In this document: piece by piece, positions 28,197-37,085 of the stretch | How the letters are laid out: each line of letters opens with the position of its first letter | Numbering within the stretch: position 1 is the first letter of the stretch | Assembly: GCA_020632695.1 (NCBI GenBank) | Contig: JACKFB010000017.1 | Span: forward strand, 45,181-109,180 | Direction of reading: 5' to 3' | Length of the DNA stretch: 64,000 nt | Source: Deltaproteobacteria bacterium | Lineage (GTDB): Bacteria; Myxococcota_A; UBA9042; PHBI01; JACKFB01 | The notes under the pieces: model-generated | Databases searched by the model: none | Seen by the model: only the letters and a program-made list of their open reading frames with translations | Told to the model about the DNA's origin: nothing | Translations under genes and position numbers: made by a program

Positions 28197-31100
28197 TTGG
28201 GTTGGGAATACCTCACGACGGGCCTCGGGGCTCACCTGCTCTTCCTGTCGCTCTTCGCGATGGCGGCCGCCATGACCGTGACCGGCGCCCTGCTGGCGCT
28301 GGTCCGCAAGTCCACCGCCGGCGGAGCCACCCGCGTCGCCGCCGGCCTGGCCTCGCTCTGCGCCGCGGGCGCGGTGATGGTCGCCGCCGCCGCCATGCCG
28401 GGCATCCCGGCCAGCGCGTGGGGGCTCGACGCCGCCTCGGCGACCGCCATCGCCGCCCTGGTGGTCGCGATGTCCAGCCTGCTCCTCGCCTGGTCGGCCG
28501 CCGAACCGCGCGTCGCCGTGCTCACGGCGGCGACCACCGGCCTGACCAGCGTCGGCCTCCTCATCCAGCTGCTCCTCTACGCCGCGGCGCCGGACCCCGC
28601 CGACGCCGTGGCCTGGGAGCTGCGCCGCCTCTCCACCATGTGCTCCTTCGCAGGCATCCAGGCCTCGCTGGTGGCCGCGGTGGGCTGGGCCATCACCGTG
28701 CGCCCGGTCGCCGTCGCGCGGCCTCTGCACCTCACCGCCTTCATCGGCGGGCTCGTCTCCCTCGCCATCAGCAGCAGCCTGGTGGGCGGCGCGTCGCTGC
28801 GCGAGGCGGCGGTCGTGGGCCTCCTCCTGGTCCCCACCCTGGCGTGGCTCGCCTGGACCATCATCCGCTCGCGCGAGCCCGTCAGCGCCGCCTCGCGCGC
28901 CGCCTTCGCCGAGGAGATCGCCGCCGCCACCGTCGAGAGCCGCGCCCGCGCCGTCGACCGCGCCGCCCTCTTCGTCGTCTCCGGCCAGCACCGCGTCCGC
29001 GAGCTGCTGGCCCGCCTGGCGCTCTTCCTCTCCCGACTCCCCTCGCGCCCCTCCGCCGCCCTGGCCGCCGGCGCCTTCGCCGCGCTGCTCTCCATCGTCG
29101 CCGTGCTGCTCGCCTCGGGCGGCAGCGCCCGCGACGCCGCCCGCGTCGACCTGGGCGGCCTGGCCTTCACCCCCTCGCTGCTCGTGCCCTTCGCCTTCGC
29201 CCCCGCGCTGGGCCTGGTGCTCGGCGCCCCCGGCCTCCGCGCCCGCGGCTTCCTGGGCTTGATGCTCACCGTCCTGGTCACCGGCCTCCTCGTCGCCCAG
29301 AAGGAGATCGGCTACACCGGCGTCGTCCTCGGCATCGCCGCCGTCGCCTTCCTCACGGCCCGCGGCACCCTGCTGCACCTCACCGTGGCCGCCGCCTGCG
29401 GCGCGGTCGGCCTCGGCCTCGCCTTCGAGCTGCAGCCGGTCCTGCCCTGGATCCCCTTCACCGTCCGCGAGCGCGTGCTGCTCTGGCTGGGTGGCGCCGG
29501 CTTCTTCCGCCGCGGCGGGCACCTCCTCGCCGCCGACCGCGTCACCTACGACCTGGGCGGCGTCTGGGGCCTCGGCGTCCAGACCCGCACCTCGCTGGAC
29601 CTCCACCGCACCGTCAACAGCCTGGACACCGACTTCCCCCTCGCCGTGGTCGGCCTCTTCGGCGGGCTGCCCTGGCTGGTCTGCTACGTCACCCTCTTCG
29701 TCGGGTTCGCCGTCGTCCTCTACGACATCGCGCGCCGCCAGGGCCGCCGCGGCAGCATGGCCGGCTGGCGGCTGCCGGTGATGGCGGGGCTCGCCACCGT
29801 GCCCGTCGCGTCGACGGCGGTCAGCATCTCCGGCGGCCTCACCCACCTCACCCCCTTCGCCGGCGTCCCCGCGGCCTTCATCTCCTACGGCTCCTTCTAC
29901 ATGGCGGGGTTGCTCCTCATCCTCGTCCTCTTCCTGGTGCTCGGCAGCGACGCCGCCCTGGCCGACCGCATCCTGGCCCGCCAGCGCAAGCCGCTTCGGC
30001 GGGTCAAGGCCTCCACCGGCGTCGCGCGCCGCGCCGATCCGCCCGAACCCTGGTGGCGCCACCCCAGCTGGCCCGGCGTCCACCTGGCGCTGCGCCGCGC
30101 CGCCAGCCGCCTTCGCCTCTCGTCGGTGGACGCCAGCGTGCTGCTGCTCATCGCCGCCGTCGGGGCGATGGGGGTGGTCTGGAGCCGCGCCATCGAGACC
30201 CGCTACACCCACCGGCTCGAGGTGCACACCCACCCCTCGCTCACCGAGAGCGTCCGGATCCGGAACCTGGTGCCCGGCGTGTGGGAGGTGCCACCGCCCG
30301 CGCCGCCCGGGTGGGCGGGCATCCTCGAGGAGGGCCGCACCTACCGGCTGGATCCTCTGGAGATGCACCTGTCGCACGGGGACATCGAGGTCACCGGGGC
30401 CTGCCTGCCGCGGCCGCTGCCCGGCGAGCGCCCCCTGCGGATCGGCTTCGAGGGGCTGGTGATCCCGCGCCCGACGCGCTTCGGGGTGGCCGGGCGCGGG
30501 CTGGCCGCCCGGCTCGGCGCCACCATCCCCGAGGGCAACGACCTGGTGCTGCCGCTGCCGGCGGTGTGGCTGCATCACCTGGAGCTGGCCCCGGCGGGGC
30601 CCGACCGGGTGGAGGTGCGCTCGGCGACGCCCGGCGCCCAGTTCGTGCTCTACGACGAGGAGGGGCGCCAGATCACCACGCCGCGCGGCGGCAGCCAGAA
30701 GGTGCCCTGGGGTTGGACGGTGGCGCTGGCCGACGACCCGCGGCTGCACCTGACCCTCGAGCGCGGCGCCAACCCGCAGACCGGCGAGGCGGAGATCTGC
30801 CTGCGCAACCACCGCACCTCGCTCTTCTCGTGGGACCTCTCGCGCTGGCGGGACACGGAGATCGGCGGCCTGGACCTGCTGCGGCGGGCGCCCGTGGACC
30901 GCTCGATCGACTTCGAGTTCGCCGAGGACCTCAAGCGCGCCGCCGAGGCCATGCTGGTCGGGGTGACCAAGGACGGCACGCTCTGGGTGACGCCGTGGGA
31001 CGCGGCCTCGCGCGAGCGCTGGGACCCGCTGACCCAGAAGCGCTTCCGCCGCATCTTCCGGGTGACCACCGACGAGGACGGCCGCGAGACCCTGCGCTGG

Positions 31101-32807
31101 GTGCGCGGCTTCTACCGCGACGGCAGCACGCGGGTTCGCTTCGACGAGGGCTGGGACGCGTTCGCCTCGGGCTGGGGCGGGGCCATGCTGGGGCTGAGCG
31201 ACCCCTTCCGCTTCAGCCGCGCGCTGCCCCAGACCGCGACCCAGAAGATCGCCAGCGAGCGCGGGCGCCTGGTGGACACCCACCTGCACCCGCTGGCGCG
31301 CATCAGCCCGGACGGCGAGCGGTGGGAGGTGCTGCTGAGCGACGCAGGCGCGCTGGTCGGCTGGGGCTACCCGAAGCGGGGGATCTGGGGCGGGCTGCTG
31401 CGGGTGTTCCGCGACCTGCTCATGGGGCGGCGCGTGCGCCCGGCGGACGCCGAGGCGGAGCTGACCGAGCGGGTGCTGGAGCGGGACGGCGCGGAGATCG
31501 GCGCCGACGTCATCGTGACCCTGGACCGCGACATCCAGGAGGCGACCACCCGCGCCGTGAAGGCGTCGTGCGTGCGCATGCGCGGGCTGGCGCTGAGCGC
31601 GGGCGACTCGTCGTGGACGGCGCACGGCCGCGCGCTGGTGCTGGGGCCGGAGGGGCAGGTGGTCGCCGCGGCGTCGTGCCCCGCCTTCGACGGAAACCGC
31701 CTCGAGGAGGTGCTGCAGACGGTGGAGGACCAGCGGCTGCACCCCGTGCTGGCGCCGGGCCTGGACGCGTGGCAGCGGACGACCACGGTGGGATCGACGG
31801 CCAAGGTGGGGCTCCTGGTGGCGGCGTCGCGCGACCCGGCCGCGCACTTCGCGCCCTACGGCGACGACGAGCTGTGCATCCGCGCCGAGGACGATCCGGC
31901 CAACGCCCGCAACGGGTGCTTCGTCGAGAAGGGGGTGCTCTCGAGCTTCCGCGGCGAGCCCATCGAGCCGGTGCGCAACTACGGCGGCTCCTTCGTCGGC
32001 GGCGTCACCACGGTGCGGCAGCTCCTGGTGAAGTCGGTGAACACGGCGGCCTCGTACGTGGCGGGGCGTCTGCGCCTGGACAAGCTGCGCGAGTTCTACG
32101 GCCTGCTCGACGTCCTGCGCCCCTACGATCTGATGCCCGAGCGCCTGGGTCTGGACCCGCGCTTCGCCGCGGACATCGAGCGCTACCCCAACGACCCGCT
32201 GGTGGCCTGGCCGGCCCGCCTGGGCGAGCTGCCGCCCGGCGACGACTACTGGCGCACCACCTACGACGTGCGCCTCGGGCTGTCGGGCTTCTCCGACTTC
32301 AGCCTGCTCCACGTGGCGATGGCCGAGGGCATCGTGGCCAGGGACGGCCGCCACTACAGGCCCTTCCTGGTGCGCGGCATCCGCGACCTGTCCGACGGCT
32401 CGCTGCTGGAGGTCAAACCCCAGAGCCCGCTGCAGGTGATCCCGGTGCGCATGGCGCGCTACCTCAAGGAGGCGGGCCACGACACGGTGCGCGCCGGCAC
32501 CGCGGTCTGGCTCAAGCGCCAGGTGCCCGAGGAGGTGTGGCGCGAGATGGGGGGCAAGACCGGCACCGGCGAGACCACCCGGCCGCAGCCCGGCGCCGCT
32601 GGCAAGCCGTCGGGGCGGCGCAAGCCGCGCACCCAGGACCACAAGTTCTTCGCCGGCTACTGGCCCTACTCGAGCCGCAACCCCTACGTCATCGTCGTCG
32701 GCTTCGAGTACGTCAGCCACCTGGACACCCACGTGGCGATGAAGGTGTACGCCGACATCGTCGAGGCGCTGCTCGACCAGCAGGAGCGCGAGCGCCAGCG
32801 CGACTGA
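28197..32807 (+). CDS. fused SEDS glycosyltransferase - class B penicillin-binding protein
   Basis: One 1536-residue membrane protein that combines both activities of septal or elongation peptidoglycan synthesis. Residues about 1-245 and 295-600 are many hydrophobic helices; within them the SEDS (RodA/FtsW) signatures KEIGYTG, the catalytic-Asp loop SLDTDFPLAVVG (D479) and TPFAGVPAAFISYGS are present. A further helix about 645-665 leads to a long extracytoplasmic part. The transpeptidase follows: TLDRDIQ, nucleophile S1200 in GSTAK (K1203), S1280-V-N, and K1454-T-G. The frame is open throughout. Start TTG at 28197, 3 nt after the previous stop, is likely coupled; ATG at 28260 is the alternative. 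In most bacteria these are two separate, interacting proteins. Confidence 0.85.
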   Translation: MGWEYLTTGLGAHLLFLSLFAMAAAMTVTGALLALVRKSTAGGATRVAAGLASLCAAGAVMVAAAAMPGIPASAWGLDAASATAIAALVVAMSSLLLAWSAAEPRVAVLTAATTGLTSVGLLIQLLLYAAAPDPADAVAWELRRLSTMCSFAGIQASLVAAVGWAITVRPVAVARPLHLTAFIGGLVSLAISSSLVGGASLREAAVVGLLLVPTLAWLAWTIIRSREPVSAASRAAFAEEIAAATVESRARAVDRAALFVVSGQHRVRELLARLALFLSRLPSRPSAALAAGAFAALLSIVAVLLASGGSARDAARVDLGGLAFTPSLLVPFAFAPALGLVLGAPGLRARGFLGLMLTVLVTGLLVAQKEIGYTGVVLGIAAVAFLTARGTLLHLTVAAACGAVGLGLAFELQPVLPWIPFTVRERVLLWLGGAGFFRRGGHLLAADRVTYDLGGVWGLGVQTRTSLDLHRTVNSLDTDFPLAVVGLFGGLPWLVCYVTLFVGFAVVLYDIARRQGRRGSMAGWRLPVMAGLATVPVASTAVSISGGLTHLTPFAGVPAAFISYGSFYMAGLLLILVLFLVLGSDAALADRILARQRKPLRRVKASTGVARRADPPEPWWRHPSWPGVHLALRRAASRLRLSSVDASVLLLIAAVGAMGVVWSRAIETRYTHRLEVHTHPSLTESVRIRNLVPGVWEVPPPAPPGWAGILEEGRTYRLDPLEMHLSHGDIEVTGACLPRPLPGERPLRIGFEGLVIPRPTRFGVAGRGLAARLGATIPEGNDLVLPLPAVWLHHLELAPAGPDRVEVRSATPGAQFVLYDEEGRQITTPRGGSQKVPWGWTVALADDPRLHLTLERGANPQTGEAEICLRNHRTSLFSWDLSRWRDTEIGGLDLLRRAPVDRSIDFEFAEDLKRAAEAMLVGVTKDGTLWVTPWDAASRERWDPLTQKRFRRIFRVTTDEDGRETLRWVRGFYRDGSTRVRFDEGWDAFASGWGGAMLGLSDPFRFSRALPQTATQKIASERGRLVDTHLHPLARISPDGERWEVLLSDAGALVGWGYPKRGIWGGLLRVFRDLLMGRRVRPADAEAELTERVLERDGAEIGADVIVTLDRDIQEATTRAVKASCVRMRGLALSAGDSSWTAHGRALVLGPEGQVVAAASCPAFDGNRLEEVLQTVEDQRLHPVLAPGLDAWQRTTTVGSTAKVGLLVAASRDPAAHFAPYGDDELCIRAEDDPANARNGCFVEKGVLSSFRGEPIEPVRNYGGSFVGGVTTVRQLLVKSVNTAASYVAGRLRLDKLREFYGLLDVLRPYDLMPERLGLDPRFAADIERYPNDPLVAWPARLGELPPGDDYWRTTYDVRLGLSGFSDFSLLHVAMAEGIVARDGRHYRPFLVRGIRDLSDGSLLEVKPQSPLQVIPVRMARYLKEAGHDTVRAGTAVWLKRQVPEEVWREMGGKTGTGETTRPQPGAAGKPSGRRKPRTQDHKFFAGYWPYSSRNPYVIVVGFEYVSHLDTHVAMKVYADIVEALLDQQERERQRD

Positions 32808-32808
32808 A

Positions 32809-32846
32809 GCGGCCGCGCGGGCCGTCGCCCCGGCGCGCGCGGCCGC
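32809..32846. terminator. long GC hairpin between convergent genes
   Basis: GCGGCCGCGCG (32809-32819) pairs perfectly with CGCGCGGCCGC (32836-32846): an 11-bp stem with a 16-nt loop, 1 nt after the fusion-gene stop and 4 nt before the end of the TolC-family gene. It can serve both strands. Confidence 0.55.
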
Positions 32847-32850
32847 CTGG

Positions 32851-34152
32851 TCAGAACGTGGTGGCCAGCCGCAGGTACTCGCGCGCGAAGCCGAGCTCGG
32901 TGTCGGCCTGCACCCGGCCGACCTCGGCGGCGAACTGGTCGCGCTGCGCCGTCACCACGTCGAGCTGGGTCCCGGCCCCCTCGTGATAGCGCAGCGCCGC
33001 CATGGCGGCCGCGTCGGTGGCAGCCAGGGCCTCGACGCGGGCGGCGCGGCTCCGCTCGATGGCCGCGCCGACCCGGTGCCAGGCCTCGAAGATGTCGTCC
33101 TGCACCGACAGGCGCGCCCGGGTCGTGCCGGCCTGCGCGGCGTCCACCCCGGCCGCGGCCACGTCGCGGGCCGCGAGGTGGGAGAAGTCGAAGCGCCAGG
33201 TCAGCGCGACGCCGACGGTGGCGTAGCTGGACTCGTCGATGAAGCCGGTGGCGTTGGTGAGGCGCTCGGCGGCCTGGGCGGCGACGGTGGGGACGAAGAG
33301 CAGCTCGTGGGCGGTGGCGTCGTGGCGTGCGGCCTCCTCGCGGGCCGCGGCGCTGCGCAGCCGAGGGCTCCTGGGCACCTGGGCCAGGAAGTGGTCGAGG
33401 GGGGGCTCGGCGTGGAGGTCGTCGGTGGGAAACGAGGCCACCGGCTCGGGGACGACGCCGGTGAGGCTCTGCAGGCGGCGGCCGGCCAGGGTGGCGGCCA
33501 GGCGGGCCTCGGCGAGGCTCTGCTGGGCCCGGGCGACGTTGGCCTCGGCGCGACGGACCTCCAGCTCGGGGGCGGCGTCGTGCTCGAAGCGCTGGTTGGC
33601 GACGGCCAGCAGCTCGCCGGCGACCTGGAGGTTGGTCTCGGCCACCGAGCGCACCGCCTCCGCGGCGACGACCTGGTACCACGCGCGGGCCACCGCCTCG
33701 TCCACGGCGAGGCGGGTGCCGGCTCGCAGCGCCTGGGCCGCCTCCGCCGAGGCCTTGGCCGCGGCCACCTGCTGCCAACCGGAGACGTCCACCAGCGGGA
33801 TGTCGAGCTGGAAGAGGGCGTCCAGGCCGTGGCGGGGCGTGATGAGGAGGCGGGAGCCCCCGAAGTCCGGCGCCACCTCGCGCTGGTTCCAGGTGTAGCC
33901 GGCGCGCGCGGAGACCGAGGGCAACAGGCGTCCGCGCGTCTGGGCGACGGCGGCCTCGCGGGAGGCGGCCTGGGCGGCGGCCTCGCGGTTGTCGGGGTGG
34001 AAGCGGGCGGCGGCGTCGACGAAGGTGCCGAGCGGCTGCAGCGCCAGGGCGCCCGGCGCCAGCACGCAGAGCGCGGCGGCCATCGTCAGGGCGGGGGCGA
34101 GGCGCGGGCCGCGGCGAGGGCGAGGCCGGCCCATGGCGGGGGCGAGGTGCAT
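32851..34152 (-). CDS. TolC-family outer-membrane efflux protein
   Basis: A 433-residue outer-membrane channel protein with an N-terminal signal peptide (about 1-37, Arg-rich start then hydrophobic core ending GALA). The long heptad-rich helices with Ala, Gln and Asn that build the periplasmic tunnel are seen twice, as in the tandem OEP repeats of TolC (for example AEANVARAQQSLAEARLAA). It is the last gene of an efflux operon behind the EmrB-like transporter, 14 nt away, and has GGAG 6 nt before its ATG. With the other two genes it should form a tripartite pump across both membranes. Confidence 0.9.
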   Translation of the reverse strand: MHLAPAMGRPRPRRGPRLAPALTMAAALCVLAPGALALQPLGTFVDAAARFHPDNREAAAQAASREAAVAQTRGRLLPSVSARAGYTWNQREVAPDFGGSRLLITPRHGLDALFQLDIPLVDVSGWQQVAAAKASAEAAQALRAGTRLAVDEAVARAWYQVVAAEAVRSVAETNLQVAGELLAVANQRFEHDAAPELEVRRAEANVARAQQSLAEARLAATLAGRRLQSLTGVVPEPVASFPTDDLHAEPPLDHFLAQVPRSPRLRSAAAREEAARHDATAHELLFVPTVAAQAAERLTNATGFIDESSYATVGVALTWRFDFSHLAARDVAAAGVDAAQAGTTRARLSVQDDIFEAWHRVGAAIERSRAARVEALAATDAAAMAALRYHEGAGTQLDVVTAQRDQFAAEVGRVQADTELGFAREYLRLATTF

Positions 34153-34166
34153 CGTGGAGCTCCTGC

Positions 34167-35753
34167 TCAGTGCGCGGCCGCGGCGACCTCGGAGTCGCGC
34201 GGGGGGCGGCCGAGGATCCAGGTCAGCGGGATCATGCAGAACACGGCGACCGACACGATCCAGAAGATGTCGGCGAAGGACATGACGGCCGCCTGCCTGG
34301 CCACGGTGCCCTGCAGGGCGGCGAGGGCCGCGTGGTGGGCGTCGCCCAGGGCCATCCCCTTGGCCTGGAACGCCCCGGTCAGCGCGTGCACGCGGTCGAG
34401 CACCGCCGGGTCGGTGGCGACGAGGTGCTCACGGATCATGGCGCGGTGGAAGGTCTGGCGGGTGCTCAGCATGGTGGAGAGCAGCGCCACGCCGATGCTG
34501 CCGCCCATCTGGCGGGTCAGGTTGAAGAAGCCCGACGCGTTGGCGATGTCCTCCTTGGGGATGGGGCCCAGGGTGGCCATGGTCAGCGGCAGGAACATGA
34601 AGACCATGCCGGCGCCGCGAATGAGCAGCGGCCAGAAGAAGTCGTCGGCGCCGGTGGAGGGCGAGAGCGGGACCAGGGCGTACAGCGTGCTGCCGAGGAT
34701 GAGGCAGCCGATGGTGAGGCCGAGGCGAGGGTCCAGCTTGCGGCTGAGCAGGATGCCCATCACCGGCATCATGGCGCCAGCGGCCAGGGCGCTCGGCAGC
34801 AGCATCATGCCCACCTGCTGGGGCGTCATGCCCATGATCTGCTGGGAGAAGATGGGGATGACGAAGAGCGCGCCGTAGAGCGCCACGCCGAGCACCACCG
34901 ACACGATGCTGCCCGCCCACAGCGAGCGGTACTTGAGGACGCGGAGGTCGACGGCGGGGTGCTCGGTCGTGAGCTCGCGCCAGGCGAAGAGGATGAGGCC
35001 GACCACGGCGGCGACGGCCAGCAGGGTGATCTCCGGGGACTGGAACCAGTCATTGCGGTTGCCCTCCTCGAGGAAGGTCTCGAGGCAGCCGAGGCCGATG
35101 GCGAGGAAGAGGATGCCCAGGTAGTCGACCGCCTGCCGCAGCGCGTGGGTGGGGCCGTCCTTGGGCAGGGTGAGCCAGCTCATGAACACGGCGAGCAGCC
35201 CGATGGGGAGGTTGACGAAGAAGATCCAGCGCCAGCCGATGTTGGTGACCAGGTACCCGCCCAGGGTGGGGCCGATGGCCGGCCCGGAGATGACGACGAT
35301 CCCGAAGAAGGCCTGCGCCATGGCCTGCTCCTCGCGCGGGAAGGTCTGGAAGAGGATGGACTGGGCCTTGGCGAGGAGCCCGCCGCCAGCCAGCCCCTGC
35401 AGCACGCGGGCGACGATGAGCATGGGCAGGGAGGTGGCGAAGCCGCACAGGGCCGAGGCGGCGGTGAAGCCGACCAGGGAGAAGATGAAGTAGCGCTTCT
35501 GGCCGAAGCGCTTCCCCAGCCAGGCGGAGAGCGGGAGGATGATGACGTTGGCGACGGCGTAGGAGCTGACGATCCACGAGGTCTCGGCGACCGTGGCGTC
35601 CAGCGAGGTCGCCATGTCGGTGAGGGCCACGTTGACGATGGAGGTGTCGACGATCTCCAGGAGGGCGCCGAGCGCCACCGAGAGCGCGATGGCCCACTTG
35701 CTGAAGCCGACCTCGCGCTCCGGGAGGGGGAGGGCGGGCGCCTCAGCGACCAA
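34167..35753 (-). CDS. EmrB/QacA-type drug:H+ antiporter (DHA2, 14 helices)
   Basis: A 528-residue major-facilitator transporter of the DHA2 family. Motif C-like and motif A-like sequences are present (GWRWIFFVNLPIGLL; AWLGKRFGQKRYF) and about 14 hydrophobic helices can be counted. The Asp/Glu residues in the first helix (EIVDTSIVNVAL) agree with EmrB. It starts with TTG at 35753, overlapping the membrane-fusion gene by 11 nt and lacking its own ribosome site, so translation depends on that gene. It supplies the inner-membrane part of the tripartite pump. Substrates cannot be predicted. Confidence 0.93.
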   Translation of the reverse strand: MVAEAPALPLPEREVGFSKWAIALSVALGALLEIVDTSIVNVALTDMATSLDATVAETSWIVSSYAVANVIILPLSAWLGKRFGQKRYFIFSLVGFTAASALCGFATSLPMLIVARVLQGLAGGGLLAKAQSILFQTFPREEQAMAQAFFGIVVISGPAIGPTLGGYLVTNIGWRWIFFVNLPIGLLAVFMSWLTLPKDGPTHALRQAVDYLGILFLAIGLGCLETFLEEGNRNDWFQSPEITLLAVAAVVGLILFAWRELTTEHPAVDLRVLKYRSLWAGSIVSVVLGVALYGALFVIPIFSQQIMGMTPQQVGMMLLPSALAAGAMMPVMGILLSRKLDPRLGLTIGCLILGSTLYALVPLSPSTGADDFFWPLLIRGAGMVFMFLPLTMATLGPIPKEDIANASGFFNLTRQMGGSIGVALLSTMLSTRQTFHRAMIREHLVATDPAVLDRVHALTGAFQAKGMALGDAHHAALAALQGTVARQAAVMSFADIFWIVSVAVFCMIPLTWILGRPPRDSEVAAAAH

Positions 35754-37005
35754 GGGCCGCAGCTCCCCGGGTGTCGACCACCACGTCGGCGGAGAGGCCG
35801 GCGCGCAGCGCGATGGTGGCGGGGACGGCGTCGAGCAGCACGCGGACCGGTACGCGCTGGACCACCTTGGTGAAGTTGCCGCTGGCGTTGTCAGGCGGCA
35901 GCAGGGTGAACTCGGCGCCGGTGCCGCCGGCGAAGGAGCCGACGTGCCCGTGCAGCGGGGTGTCGGGGAAGGCGTCGACGTCGACGTCGGCAGGCTGGCC
36001 CACGCGCATGTCCGCGATCTGCGTCTCCTTGAAGTTGGCGGTGACCCAGCGGTCGTCGGTGACGAGCTGGGCGATGGCCTGGCCGGGGGCCAGCATCTCG
36101 CCGACGGCGACGGACTTCTTCGATAGCACGCCCGCTTGGGGGGCGGAGATGGTGGTGTAGGAGAGCTCGAGGCGCGCCAGGTCCACGGCGGCGCGGGCCA
36201 CCTCGACCTGGGCGTGGGCAGCCTTCGCGCGCGACCGGGCCTGGGTGACCAGCGAGTCGACGTCGCGGGTCTGCTCGACCCGCGCCTCGGCCTCGCCGAT
36301 GCGCGACCGGGCCTGGGTCACGCCGGCGTGCAGGCTGGCGAGGCGCGCGCGGGCGGCGTCCAGGTTGGCCTTTGCCACGGTGGCGGCGGTGGCCGTGGCG
36401 TCGTAGGCCGACCTGGCGAGCGCGCCGCCACGCAGCAGCGCCGCGTCACGCTCCTCGTCGGCGCGCGCCTGCGCGTAGGCGGCCTGGGCCGAGCGCACGG
36501 CGGCCTCGCCCTCGCGGAGCTGGACGCGCGCGGCGCTGGCGGCGCTCTCGGCGGTCTGCTTGCCCGCGCTGGCCACCTCGCTCTCCCCGCTGGCCTGGGT
36601 GGTGGCGACCGTGACGTCGGCGTCGGCCGCCAGGGCTCTCGCCTCGGCGGCATCGAGGGCAGCCTGCGCCTCCGCCAGCCTGGCCCGCGCCGGGCCGTCG
36701 TCCAGGATCGCCAGCGTCGCCCCCGCCTCCACGCGCTGGTTCTCGTCGAAGAGCAGCCTGGCCACCACGCCTCCGACCCGCGTCGGCACGGCGACGATCT
36801 CGGCTTCGATCTGCGCGTTGTCGGTGGACTGGAGGCCGCGGTGCGCCAGCACCTGCCAGGTCCCCACGCCGGCGCCCACCAGGACGATCGCCGCCAACAG
36901 GATCAGGCGCCGCCGGCGCGAGCTGGTGCGCACCCGGGTGGGCGAGGGCGTGGCCTCGGCCTTGGACTCTCGGGCGGCGACGGCTTCGCTCGCGGCGACT
37001 TCCAT
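35743..37005 (-). CDS. EmrA/HlyD-type membrane fusion protein
   Basis: A 420-residue periplasmic adaptor. One transmembrane helix (about 34-52) is followed by a lipoyl-like half motif (VVARLLFDENQRVEAGATLAIL), an unusually long Ala-rich coiled-coil hairpin (about 115-260), the second half motif (APQAGVLSKKSVAVGEMLAPG) and a beta-barrel end. It links the EmrB-like transporter to the TolC-type channel. First gene of the operon; ATG at 37005 has GGAGG 5 nt upstream. It is divergent from a TetR gene across 80 nt. Confidence 0.92.
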   Translation of the reverse strand: MEVAASEAVAARESKAEATPSPTRVRTSSRRRRLILLAAIVLVGAGVGTWQVLAHRGLQSTDNAQIEAEIVAVPTRVGGVVARLLFDENQRVEAGATLAILDDGPARARLAEAQAALDAAEARALAADADVTVATTQASGESEVASAGKQTAESAASAARVQLREGEAAVRSAQAAYAQARADEERDAALLRGGALARSAYDATATAATVAKANLDAARARLASLHAGVTQARSRIGEAEARVEQTRDVDSLVTQARSRAKAAHAQVEVARAAVDLARLELSYTTISAPQAGVLSKKSVAVGEMLAPGQAIAQLVTDDRWVTANFKETQIADMRVGQPADVDVDAFPDTPLHGHVGSFAGGTGAEFTLLPPDNASGNFTKVVQRVPVRVLLDAVPATIALRAGLSADVVVDTRGAAALGR

Positions 37006-37055
37006 GGGAACCTCCGACTTCGAGACTCGCCATCAATAGCGCCCCGCGCTAGAAA

Positions 37056-37072
37056 GGCAACGATTGGTTGCC
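37056..37072. promoter_or_regulatory. candidate TetR operator between the efflux operon and its regulator
   Basis: GGCAAC-GATTG-GTTGCC, a perfect 6-bp inverted repeat with a 5-bp spacer, lies 13 nt before the TetR-family ATG and 50 nt before the efflux-operon start. Position, symmetry and size fit an operator at which the TetR protein would repress both divergent units. Confidence 0.62.
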
Positions 37073-37085
37073 ATAAAGTGCGTCC

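Noticed and set aside
27762..32732. A 1656-codon open frame on the minus strand opposite the SEDS-PBP gene.
   Set aside because: Its translation is Ala/Gly/Glu/Arg/Gln noise with no domain, and the plus-strand product has clear catalytic motifs. High GC removes stop codons from the antisense frames.
28197..32807. That the SEDS and PBP halves are two genes merged by a sequencing error.
   Set aside because: The frame is open without interruption over 4.6 kb, the linker continues as protein-like sequence with an extra membrane helix, and no ribosome site with a start codon stands out at the junction.
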